Below, piece after piece: positions 13,288 to 23,875 of a stretch of 64,000 nucleotides of DNA. Positions within the stretch are counted from its first letter, which is position 1, and each line of letters begins with the position of its first letter. The notes below the pieces were generated by a model. That model did not search any database. It saw only the letters and a list, made by a program, of their open reading frames with translations, and had not been told where the DNA came from. The DNA is taken from positions 186,001-250,000 of the forward strand of contig NW_019028983.1 in assembly GCF_002105155.1 (NCBI RefSeq), in the 5' to 3' direction. A program made the translations under genes and the position numbers. Origin of the DNA: Lobosporangium transversale (Eukaryota > Mortierellomycota > Mortierellomycetes > Mortierellales > Mortierellaceae).

Positions 13288-14380
13288 TAATGACATCTCA
13301 TTTCTTTTTTTTCTTTATAAACTTCAATATAGGAAACAAAGGTCAGCAATTAAACATATCCTCACCAAGACTCCCGTCTGTTTTAAACTCTTTGTGGATG
13401 TATTCTGCATCTTTATCCTGAGAAACCTTAGGACCCACCTCGATAATGTACTTTCCTTCGATCCCCTATCCACATTTATTTCAAGCATTAATGTATTAGA
13501 CATGTATAAAAAAAAAGAGTCGAATAAGCAATAATAGACTTAATAAACTGATATGCGGAGCAAAATATACATATCAAAAATAATAATAGGATATCCATAC
13601 CATCATAGTAAATAGTAAATCTTCAATTATGGCGCTCTCTTGTAGTTTTAAACTCAATGACCCCACTTTCACTGGCTCTCCGCGCTTTGCAAACTATATA
13701 AAAATGCCGAAAGTTACAGGGTCAGGGCAACAAAGAAATCATTATAGTTAACATCATCTCTACGTGACGGTCTCCAAGTTGATAGATGCAAATTTACCCT
13801 TTCCGCATCCAGATTTGATTTTGATGCCACTCTGGAGTTTAACGGCGCCCGAAGATGAGTGTTTCCGTCGTATTGGGCATCATGGCTCCTAACTATTTTG
13901 TTTGCAACAAGCAATTGTTTTTGTCATTATTAGGAACATTGAGGAAAAATTGGAGCGTATGAGTACGCAGGCTATTTTTTTTTTTTTTTTTCTCCTACCT
14001 GTAGAGTTTTTTGTGATTTTTGAACTGATCTTTCGGAGCAAATCATCTGCAAACATCCCAGAGGCCTCTCTATTCCGTGCTGGCATAGAATCCGAACGCG
14101 CTCGTCCACTAGAGGCTTCCAGCAATTTTGTGCTGCTCTTTTTCGGAACATAGTTAATGTCAGAATATATTGTGATTTTATGTGAAGGAAAGAAAAAAAA
14201 AAAAAAAAAAAAAGAGGTTCAAAGTACCTGCGATTCACTGGTGGTGGCTGCTTTAGAATGAGAGTGTTTCCTAAGTGTCCCCGTAGCACTATGTTGACCA
14301 GTAGGCATTGTTGTTGTCCCTACAAAAGTGTTATCCTGCAACACTGACGGTCTTTGAAGTCTTTGTGAACGACTTGACAT
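10591..14380 (-). CDS. SPC97: Gamma-tubulin complex component 2 (GCP2/Spc97)
   Basis: Eleven exons join in frame: 14228-14380, 13999-14137, 13798-13892, 13601-13693, 13366-13465, 13100-13245, 12714-12985, 12127-12627, 11554-12029, 11025-11437 and 10591-10935, giving 910 aa, close to human GCP2. The family core is clear: LQESAIIEDLLFTMM, FVELHSRFEYGFVSHALCAA, LQKLWYYIQPTL, DPYEEFMIVES, AYWEQRYTIRENYVPSFL, GKYLNVIRECG, KRYFFLDQSDFFTHFLDLA, LTKYQLLFRHLLYLK and FLDTCLNQCMLTNSKLL. The protein would pair with GCP3/Spc98 and gamma-tubulin in the small complex that nucleates microtubules at spindle pole bodies. The exon 7/8 join at 12714/12627 was chosen over a 32-nt intron because it aligns with GCP2 without a gap. 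The acceptor of exon 2 and the extreme N-terminus are least certain. Confidence 0.9.
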
Positions 14381-15980
14381 GGCTGAATGTAACAAAGTAG
14401 GAGAAAAACGTTGATGAAGACCTGAGTGCGAATGGAAAGTAGATTCCGTTAAATCCTTGCTCCTGATGTTGCTGAAATCTATTAAGCTCCAACTACTAGA
14501 CTATCCCCCGAATGTGGAGAAAGAAAAGGTCGCGACAAAAAAAAAAAAAAAAAATGGTTGTTTCTGCTATTAGAGTTTTGCATTGTTGGCTGGTGGCTGG
14601 GCCCAGAAATACAGAAATACAGAATTCCTAGGCTCAGTCACCAGCCCTGAGTAGCTTTGTACAATGCACGACCACTCGCTGATAAGCAAGGACCAAGCTT
14701 CTAAATTTCTTTTCTCCATGGGTCGCAACGGAACGCTATCCTTTTTTTTTTTGTCAGGGAAATGGGCAAGGTTTATTGACATTTAGTCAGTAATCTGAGG
14801 ATATTGTCCCTTAAAAACCTCCCTTGATCATTATCACATCAAACCATGTCACTACTGATTTGTCTTCGATACAAGAGTGCAAAGGATGTTCGTCTATCAG
14901 AGTTTCGCCTATGGGAGGGTGCATTCAAAAAGGCACCACTAACTCTTTGAACCAGCCTTTGTTTTATTTCTCTTTGATTTTAGCAGTTGGTTGGTTTCAG
15001 GGTTCCTAAGCTACAAGAGGCCAGACTCTTAATCACTTTAGAACGTCTTTTGGTGCGAAACACATCGTGTGGATATTACTGCCCCCACTGACACACACAT
15101 TAGCTAACTTCCTTACCCCACCCAGCCGAAGAGTTCCACCATTATATGGTTCATTCAAGAATTAGGTCAAATGTATGCTCGTCCGGACTTTGGATACGCG
15201 TCGTTGCTATATTAGTATTTGATGTGCGAGGACTAATTCGCGTTTTTCTAGTTATTATATATATATTCCCGATTTGAGGCATCTCTTCTGTTTCGGCCTT
15301 CAGCACAGCGCAGAGGCCTTCCAGCATCAGCGCCGTCCAGGACACACTATGGAGAGGGGGTCGATCATCATGTCTTAAGGTTGCTCATGGCAGCCTGAAA
15401 GAAGAAATAACCCTCATGAATGGAGGGGAATAACACACTATTTCCTTTCTGTAGTGCGATAGAGTGCAGTCGAAAGTGGTTTTTACGACCAAATTCATAG
15501 CGAAATTGGCCATAAAAATGAATGAATTGAAAAATAAATTGTTTGTGTCATGCACCAAAATCTTTTTAATTTATTCATTAACCTCAATCACATGTGGCAT
15601 ATACTCTACATTAAGCTCGAAAAAAATAAGCTCGAGTAGCTTTTTAATCCTTAGTAGAGGAGCTCGTCATAACATTATATTTCTTTTTCTTCTTCGTCTA
15701 TTCTCTTCCTTCACTTTTGACAAGGTGTAATATATATCTCTCCTTGTCACAACGACCCGTACTGCGGCAGGTTAGGCCCAAGTTCTCAGTGTGCTTTTGT
15801 TGATTAAACGAACGCCTTCTTCTCATCCCTGCTTTCTTCTGCTAGGTCATATTTATCGTTGCTATTCCCTTTATAAGCTTCCACACATCCTCTCTTTCTT
15901 TTTTTTTTTTTTTTTGTACTGTCACTTCTTTGATGACTTATTAGCTGTTGCTTTATTTTATTTTATTTTTTGCAAAGATC
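14381..15980. other. Intergenic region between divergent SPC97 and Dicer-like gene
   Basis: A 1.6-kb head-to-head spacer without coding signal in either direction. In particular, no helicase motif is seen upstream of the Dicer-like gene. It holds a degenerate MITE copy at 15465-15518 and a T run at about 15898-15915 just before the Dicer-like start. Confidence 0.6.
15465..15518 (+). mobile_element. Degenerate left part of a palindromic MITE
   Basis: This segment aligns over about 54 bp with the intact 65-bp element at 32166-32230 (shared CAGTCGAAA and CGAAATTGGCCATAAAA-like blocks) and then diverges, so the right terminal repeat is lost. TG stands where the intact copy has its flanking TA. 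Confidence 0.6.
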
Positions 15981-18007
15981 ATGGTGTCGAAAAGAAAGGC
16001 CGAGGACCAGCTCTATGCTGGTTTTGGTAAGAAGGCTTTCACTTATTATAATAATGTTGCAGAAGAAGTAGGCACAACCGTCTTCAATGCAACCTCCACT
16101 CCCCCAACGCCATTTAGAGTTAATGGAGTGAACGTTACAGCCTCCTCCTTGCACAGTATCCCCGTTACCACATCCACTGCTAACAGTGTCCAAAGTGTTT
16201 CCACTGACAATATCAAGGAGTACATTATTCCGACCAATGGCGCTCATCTATCGATATATACTGGATTGCCTACCTTGAAAGAGTACTGCTTATCGCTGGC
16301 TATTCCCACCACTTCTTTGTCTGCTTCTTCTGCATCATCTCTTAACCCCTCTATGCTTGTCCCTAATGTCGCTGCGATCACTTCTACTTTGGTCACGCAA
16401 CCGCCCGTCTCTGAACCCCAATTCAGCTTCGTCGTAGCCCCGACAAGCTCCATAACTGGTATGCCAATGTCATTCTTCCTGACGGAGCACCTGTGCAGTC
16501 ATTTTGGTCGGGTCCACACTATTCCAAGCTTATGGCCAAGCTCCGCGTCTCAGTTAAAGCCTGCATGCGATTGCACGAGTTGGGTGCACTTGACTTGCGA
16601 CCAGTCACTGCAAAAGCAAATACATGGATGTCTCTTAACAATGAAGGCAATTATGTTTTGAGGCGTCTTCACCCTCATCCTTGTTCCTATACTCATCACA
16701 ACGTTGTTAGCACAGCAAACCAGATCATTACTAGCGACGATACTGGGACGTCAAGGGAAATCCGAGCAGCCATGGAGCTGTTAGTAAATAAGGCTGATCC
16801 CAGGGATGTCTGCTTAGTTTATGCTTTTGTTCTATTTCTGCGGGCGAGAAACTATCTCCTCTTATTCATTGAATCGCATCCTCTCTCACCAATTCCTCAT
16901 CTCAACGGAGCATCTTCGCCACTGGCTTTTCAATTCAGGAAATTAGGCGACGACATTAAGGCTCAACAGAGCTTCACATGTGAAATGACCATACAGTGGC
17001 ATTCAGGCATTACTAGGGTCGTATCAGACCCTTATAAGGAACAGAGCTTGGCAATCTGCCATGCTTCCCTGCTTCTTTGCATGAGGCTTGAGTTGCTACA
17101 TGGCGTCACATTGAGGCAAGCCCCACTTACCGGAGTCACAAGTGTAGTCTTTAGGAGCTACGGGCTCTCGATCTTCAAATTTTTCCTAGGAGTGGAGGCA
17201 TTTGTGGCCAAGCCTGATGGTCCATTTGGGTTGACCAGACGAAGAGATAAAAATTTTATAAGGCCAACCAGTCGGATTATAGAGATCTCTGGCAATGCAT
17301 TCCTCACTCCATGCCCAAAAGAACAACGAAAACTCCTCGTGAGCACTCTGGCCATGGCCATGTTTGCAGGAGGCTTCGATTTAGTCCTGCGGGTTGTTAA
17401 AGATCTGGTTGGATGTGAGGTTTTCTCAGGGATAGATAGATGGGGAGGCGTAGCTGAAGCTTTCAAAGCAAGACACGCATCTGCATTCTTGTACTTCACA
17501 CCTCGGTTGGCACCACTAAGCGAACAAGAAATTGAGGAGATTGAGGCTACTATCAAGTATAGATTCAGAAGCAAAGCAATCCTCCAAAATGCTTTCAGAC
17601 TCAAATCCCCAGTTTTTGAACGGCTTGAGTACTTAGGTGATGCGATACTGGGCTTGCTCGCAACCTTATATTGGATTCGGAACTTGAGAGAAAAGGAATG
17701 GGGCCAAGCTCCTCAATTTAATGTTTCAAATAACTTCTTCGGAAGGATGTTTTATGTACTCGGACTCTGTAAGTATGTGAGGCCTGGACCTTGCAAAAAT
17801 GACTTTGTTCGTGAGGTGGCACGCATCGATCAAGAAGTAGCAAGGAATGGTAAGAACTGTTTGCGGTACTTGGAGGTCAGTAAAGCACTTGCCGACGCGT
17901 TGGAAGCACTGGTAGGTGCGGTGTTGGTGGATTCGGACTTTGAAATATCTGGGCCCAACACAGTATTCATGAAGGCAGTGGTGCCTCTGGTTTCAATGTG
18001 TGAGTGA
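15981..18007 (+). CDS. Dicer-like RNase III without helicase; RNase IIIa degenerate
   Basis: The best model is 15981-16358 plus 16427-18007 (652 aa). Order: an unmatched N-terminus (MVSKRKAEDQLYAGF), a Dicer dimerisation (DUF283) domain from LPTLKEYCLSL through WYANVILPDG and KACMRLHELGALD, a middle region where I cannot assign a PAZ domain, RNase IIIa, then RNase IIIb. RNase IIIb keeps FERLEYLGDAILG (about 17615-17653) and ALADALEALVGAV (about 17885-17925), so its acidic residues are all present. RNase IIIa is recognisable by LSIFKFFLGVEAFVAKPDGP and AGGFDLVLRVVKDLVG, but the positions of its catalytic acids carry V, R, L and non-acidic residues. There is no DExD helicase before it and no dsRBD after it; the frame stops right after RNase IIIb. 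It may make single nicks on dsRNA or work as a partner of a full Dicer. The frame change inside DUF283 (16359-16426) is treated as an intron but could be a frameshift. Confidence 0.75.
16359..16426 (+). other. Putative intron or frameshift inside the Dicer-like DUF283 domain
   Basis: The coding frame must shift between CLSLAIPTTS upstream and WYANVILPDGAPV downstream, and a TGA blocks the downstream frame at about 16411. A 68-nt GT-AG intron (16359-16426) restores one frame; a 35-nt intron (16392-16426) with the same acceptor would also do so but is very short. A single-base indel is the other explanation. Confidence 0.5.
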
Positions 18008-19120
18008 TAGACTTTTGTTTGGCAAACAAGTGAATTCTACATTCCAGCCTCAAATACATCAATAAATAAAATCATAGGCCATACAAAAAGAAAAAAAGAA
18101 AAAAGAAAAAGAAACGGTATTGATGGTATCAAGGCAAATTGATTGTACAGGAATTAAGTGTCCCATAATTTCATAAAAAGACCACTCCTTCCCCTCTCTT
18201 TCTCGATTCCTCAACTGCGCTTTGGGGTGTTGTATTGGCAACAATTGTGATCGTGGAGATGTGCGATAGGATACAGCCACTATAAGTACTGGTCCCGAGG
18301 GACTTGGGGTTTATAGCTGCTAACCTTTATTTCAACATCTTTCGATGATGAAGCGACTCTCCTTACGCCAGAAATGCTGATCAGGGTCACGGCTAGAGCG
18401 GTGTTGAAGGGTGGTAGTGGCCTCCGTGTGGTGCACCCTAGGCTGTCTGTTCATCTGCAGACAAGCAAAGAGTCTAGTGCTCTTTGATTCTTATGTTTAC
18501 AGGTTCACAAAGTTAAATTGCGTGTTGGATCTATTTAAAAGATCAACATGAACTTAATTCTCTCTTCTTCTCCGTAGCTGCTTTTTCAAAAGATGAGGTC
18601 CTTATGAGGGTAATAATTAGCAGTTATTGATTTATTGATTCAGTGCTAATTAATGAGCTAGCCTGTATCAACCTCTGAGCATAACATATAATAACAGTAA
18701 ATAAGACAGCTACTTTTTTTTTTTGGAGCAAAAGTAGGTACCAATTATGAGTGCCATATACACACCTTCATCAATTCTAGGTGTTCGGAAAACTTAAGAC
18801 TCTGCGAATGGGAACGCAGGAATTTCAAGTAAGCAAATATTACACTGGATTTAGCGAATGTAAATGACATCATCTCCAATTTGGCCAATCCAATTGTCTT
18901 ACAGTCTCAACTATCCTCAAGCTCACTTTCGTCTCACATCACTGGTAAGTCCATCTATTGCTCCATTATTGCCTCTTCTCTTTTCCCTCACCCTCTACTT
19001 TCTGCCCTGCTTCCTCTCTTTCGTTTGTTCATTTATTTGCACGTTCCTTCTATCTTTCCTTCTTTCCTGCATTCACACATTCTTTTCTTTGTATACCGTG
19101 TCAAACCCAGAATTGTAGTG

Positions 19121-19336
19121 GATGTGATGCTATAGGCCGAAGGGCAATGGGCGTTCGGGGCAATCCCGTTCAAAGCGTCTCGCTGGATCTATTGCTCTTC
19201 ACTCCATGACCTTAGCCATGGAAGGCCTGTAGACTAACATTGATGGTCTGCAGCATCTCTATGTTTTTATGTAGAGTCTGCCTCCCTGTGCTCGAATTCG
19301 AATCGAGTCAAACTTCTGGTCAGCAGGGTTGCCATC
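19121..19336 (+). repeat. Direct repeat, copy 1 (about 215 bp)
   Basis: Nearly identical to 19393-19607. It contains a GAATTCGAATCGAGTC block that resembles an RNA polymerase III B box but no convincing tRNA-like fold. There is no open frame across the unit, and it could be a SINE-like element. The differences I found from copy 2 (about six) are all transitions. Confidence 0.85.
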
Positions 19337-19392
19337 ACAATTTCGCTTTTTTTTTTTTTTTTTTTTTTTTTTTAAGCCTGTCTTGTCAAACC

Positions 19393-19607
19393 GATGTGCA
19401 CTATAGGCTGAGGGGCAATAGGCGTTCGGGGCAATCCCGTTCAAAGCGTCTCGCTGGATCTATTGCTCTTCACTCCATGACCTTAGCCATGGAAGGCCTG
19501 TAGACTAACATTGATGGTCTGCAGCATCTCCATGTTTTTATGTAGAGTCTGCCTCCCTGTGCTCGAATTCGAATCGAGTCAAACTTCTGGTTAGCAGGGC
19601 TGCCATC
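19393..19607 (+). repeat. Direct repeat, copy 2 (about 215 bp)
   Basis: Second copy in the same orientation, ending about 117 bp before the start codon of the paralogue at 19725. It therefore occupies that gene's probable promoter. Confidence 0.85.
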
Positions 19608-19724
19608 CAAGACAGTGTTATCATTATTTCATCCTAGTCTTAATTTCATTGTGACAATCAGATCGCATGTGCAATGGACTGATTTTAATTTTCATGTTTT
19701 TCACGAGATTCGATTTCTTAGGCT

Positions 19725-22374
19725 ATGTCAACGAACGATCGACTTACTTTATCGAACCTTTATCAGAAAAGGCACGAATTCATCTTACAAAACGCACCAC
19801 ATAAGGATGTCACACAACTAGCCAAGGATTTTTTTGAGGCCTTTAACCTCTCTACGAAAACCACAGCTCTAGATACCCTGCATGCATCGCTCAAGGCCAC
19901 CAACAATAATGAGATTGCCGAGAAATTGAAGGTTCCATTCAATTTTTACTTGAGAACATTATCATGTGAGGCTGCGATTGACAACTTACATTATATTTGG
20001 TGTATTTCATATTTTTTTAAAAGGGGAAGGACTTTAAAGAATGGGCAACCCACTATTTCATACAGGCAAAGAAGCAGAAAAAGTTGAGCATCCAGAACGT
20101 TGTGGAAAAGGAGCGCAACAAACTAAAGATCACCGGAGTACTCAAGGGATCTGATTTTATCAAGTCGGGTATGGATCTTCTCACATCGGAGGTATAGGCT
20201 CATTGCACTGATCACAATATCGATATGTACCATTTCTACTTAGAGATAATGCTGACATTGCTTGTTAATCAGGATGATAGCATTGCTTCACCGCCTTCAG
20301 TACTCCAAACACAAATTCCAGAAGCTCCTAACCAAGAGGCATGAAATGATTCAGTTATATCTTGCTCATTTGGATAAAGCACTCCTAGCATACAATGCTA
20401 ATGCTTCCTTTTTCTCCACTTTTGGATGACTTAGGCCCTAGTTGAGCAAGGAGAGGCTGTGACACATGTAGATACAACGCTGGGTAAGCATGCTCACAGT
20501 GTTGAGGATGAGGATGAGACCAAATATTACTATTATTATTATTGTTAACATTAGTTTTTTGCATCACACATTTACTTCAGTTTCTGCTACTATGCCAACT
20601 GTGCTGCCATCTCCTACTGAAGTTCAGCCTGACGATGAAACTAGAGGTAAGTATAAATCTTTATATCAAAACACCATTGATACTCGTACTCTTATTATCC
20701 CTACACTTGGACCATGACATGGCATTGTCTCACTGATTATTGATTGATTATCTGTCATTATGCTTCTGTACTCTATGGCGCATCCTCTAATATCAATTGA
20801 ATCAGAAGAGGCCGGATTTGTATCAAATTGTACTACAATCTCGGAAAACCATTCGTCTATAGATTCTGAGGTTATTGAAGGAGATGAGAAATTGAAGCTC
20901 TTGGCTATGATAGAGAAAGCAAAGCACACAGTGTGTGAGGTACTGTCTTATTAATTTAGGGAATTTGTAATAGCCAATCTGGTCACAACAAGGTATTCTG
21001 TGCTTACTATTCTATGTTAAATTTTAGTGGAAGATAGGTGATATCTGTGTGCCTTGTCGTTTCCAAGATTACCAAAGAGACTGTGTCCAAGCTTTAACTG
21101 AAAAAAAATTGAAAAAACTTGAGATTGCAGATGCAATGTGAGTCCTACGTGTTATATTATCACCTTTCATCAATCGACTTTGTTTTACACTACATTCATT
21201 AATTTAACTTGAATTTTGATTGGAATAGAGCGATTATCGGAGTGTTTGCTCCATGTATGCCCACTCCAAGGATGATGATTCATTTTGATGAAGATTTTCT
21301 TTCTCAATTGAAAAAGCAATATACCCTTCCAGAGCCCTCCTTTGATGACGCTTCCATCATGAAAGCTGTGAGAGTATGTTCTCGATTCTCATTTACCTTC
21401 CTCTGGTCATGATATACTGTCCGCCTCTAACTATATCTCTCAATTCTCTCAGCATTGTCTCAATAGCGATAAAGACAGTGCTTGTACATGTCTTAAGTCT
21501 TTGGATAGGAAATTACGCATCATGTTGGAAACACTGTAGGTGACCTATGATTATTGCAGTATACTGTAGCCTCATGAAATGAATCTTGTAGCTTGTTCCT
21601 AAATCATTTTCATAATCCTTAGGATTGAAGAGCTTCCAATTAAGGAGGACAGGTCAATATCCGAATCAACATTCGTTGCCAACTACATTTCGCCAATTCT
21701 GAGAGGGATGCTTGGCTGCGAAAAGGTTTCAGTACAATTGTAAGTACAATACCATACATTTGTAATTGATTATTTACAACACATTAACTGTACTCAAAGT
21801 ATATTAGCTATAATACTTTATATTCCATAGCCCAAACACTTCATCTGAGGTTCAACGGGAACTAGGTCTTAAGGCGGATCGTCCAGACATTATTGCAAAG
21901 ACAAAAAATAGCGAGATACTTTACGGCGAAGTGACAGGATTGTCTCAAGAGCATTCAGAAACAAAGAATATGTGGGATACATTCCGTCTTGCTAGGCACG
22001 GGAAGGCATTAGTTGATTCAGGTTTTAATTCAGTGCCATTACTACAAATTGTGTACAGCACTGGGACTTACATGCGGTTGGAATATAAGTCAAGAGGGAT
22101 GTCTATTTTAGAGGAGATTGGAAACTTTGAGATCCCGACAACTGCATCAAAGATCCCATCCCTTGTAGGGACACTTCCTACACTTATTGCGGTAAAGGTA
22201 GCTATGCTCCCATGGATTGTTCTGAATTATTTTTTATCGCACGTAATTCTATTTATTAACCAATGAGTCTCAATTTATCAGGAGGAGATAAGACTAATTC
22301 TAAGACTCAACGGCCGGAAACGACGTTCATTAGGGTTTGAGGATATTCAAAATATGAAAAAGAGAATGGTGTAG
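19725..22374 (+). CDS. Lineage-specific protein with PD-(D/E)XK-like motifs, paralogue 1
   Basis: Twelve exons give about 534 aa: 19725-19931, 20024-20191, 20273-20338, 20435-20483, 20581-20646, 20806-20939, 21028-21137, 21229-21373, 21453-21535, 21623-21739, 21831-22197 and 22282-22374. Every junction keeps frame. Exon 3 either uses a GC donor after 20338 or a GT donor after 20302; both stay in frame. The C-terminal third has ESTFVANYISPIL, then DRPDII, then ILYGEVTG, then FRLARHGKAL. This matches the Glu helix, P-D and (D/E)-x-K order of the PD-(D/E)XK nuclease fold, except that Thr replaces the usual Lys. A Cys-containing stretch (GDICVPCRFQDYQRDC) precedes it. It shares its C-terminal half and its first ~65 residues with the gene at 23876-25906. 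I do not recognise a named function; a nuclease-like or effector-like protein of a Mucoromycota-expanded family is the best guess. Confidence 0.75.
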
Positions 22375-23875
22375 ATTGTCAATGATGCTTGTAGGAAGTT
22401 TATATCTTTTCGCGTTACTGTTGTTTTTATCATCCTTCCTTCTATCTAAGAATACCAACGTCCTTCGATTTGGGAACATGACAAGAGTCGGCTTGCATAT
22501 ATACTTTTCGTTAATTTGGCTTTGAGGACAATTTGCTTCTGAAGTTGAACAACAATAAAACAATTTAAATTCGCACTGGAGTAACTTTATTATTGAGGGA
22601 TGATGCTCTTTGGGTCTCACAATGTAATAATTGCCTGTTGATAGATAAATATCTACCTACGATAATATTGTCGACATGTGTTTATTCATATTCAGGACAT
22701 TGATCCTCTTAAACTTCTCGGTAAAGTTAATTGAAATGGGGAATGGGACCCTTAACTAATAGATTATTAGAAGTCCTCTCATTCAACTAATTAGCTTACA
22801 TGAACCTTATACAGAAGTTAGGCGACATTGGAACTCAAGATTCCGGTAGTCCTCGGAGGGTTCTCTCGGTCGTTGGTATTGTGATAATACCACCTAAAGG
22901 TATATAAAGTCAACAAAAAAAAAAAAAAAAAAAAGCGCCACTAAAATTATAAGTTCCTTTTATTGGTGGGGAAATTTTCAGGGAAATAGCTCTCAAGCGA
23001 CCTGTAAGCCTGACACTCTTCTCTATGTGACTGTTAGGTGTGCTTGTAACTACGCACACACCCCATTGAAATCCAACTCTCATTCTCCTCATGGACAAGA
23101 ATCTACCGACTTGTGAAGGTAACAATTTCTCCATCTATATAATCCTATAAGATCCCGCGTTAAGACTGTACGAATGCAAATGGTAATGCATGGAGATGAC
23201 GGTTCGTGGGGTACATAGGGGGATCCTGGTAGTGGACACAGAGCTACGGCTCTCAACGCTTCCTGAGGTTGAGCTCCTACGCGCTTTCGTCTCTTTACGT
23301 GAGTGACGGAGTCATCACTCACTTTTTTTCACCATATGATCGTATGGCCGAAAAGAAGTTGGGTCATTATGGCCATGTGTTACCATTTGTTGATGGATGA
23401 GGCTGCTTTGACGCCCCTTGTGCCTGAAGACGTTCAGGTTAAGTTTACGTGACCCTCAAGGGTATCCATCCTACCCACTTTTATTTTCAAGCATTGAGCA
23501 CCTCATGAATAACATGTGTTTCAACTGAAACCGATACTGAAAAAATTTACTTCTTTACCCGAGCTTGTCGCATCATCTAGACTCCACCGCAAACGTTCTA
23601 TGGATATGCTGCGCTACATACGCAGTTATTTGTGCTTAACTATTCAAGATATGCATCGCACTACCGGATATAAATGCTCTATATTTCCGTAGATGGCATA
23701 AATAGGCCTTAGTCGTATTTTTACTTGGGTTTATTGATATGTTGGGTTGAAATAAAAAGGGATGATTCTTTATTAAATACAATACAAGAATAAGCAAATA
23801 CAAATACAATACAGGAATAAGCAAAATTAAATCAAATCAAATCAAATCAGCAAAGCAAAGATAGGCATAGTACTT
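22375..23875. other. Spacer between two convergent paralogues
   Basis: 1.5 kb with no supported gene. Short frames lack ATG starts or splice continuity. It contains an A run near 22915-22934 and AT-rich tandem motifs next to the stop of the second paralogue. Confidence 0.55.
23775..23850. repeat. Imperfect tandem repeats in probable 3' UTR
   Basis: A roughly 28-bp unit (AATACAATACAAGAATAAGC and a near copy) occurs twice, followed by four AAATC pentamers. Confidence 0.75.

Larger units (their letters stand above)
18008..19724. other. Intergenic region with two 215-bp repeat copies
   Basis: No coding signal. The right half carries a direct repeat (19121-19336 and 19393-19607) separated by a 56-bp spacer with a T run, immediately upstream of the first nuclease-like paralogue. 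Confidence 0.6.

Noticed and set aside
19287-19310. B-box-like GAATTCGAATCGAGTC as part of a tRNA gene
   Set aside because: No acceptor stem, D arm or anticodon arm can be laid out around it; kept only as a weak SINE hint.
22910-23322. Minus-strand frames in the spacer between the paralogues
   Set aside because: They lack proper ATG starts (GTG only), show no family features and do not splice together.
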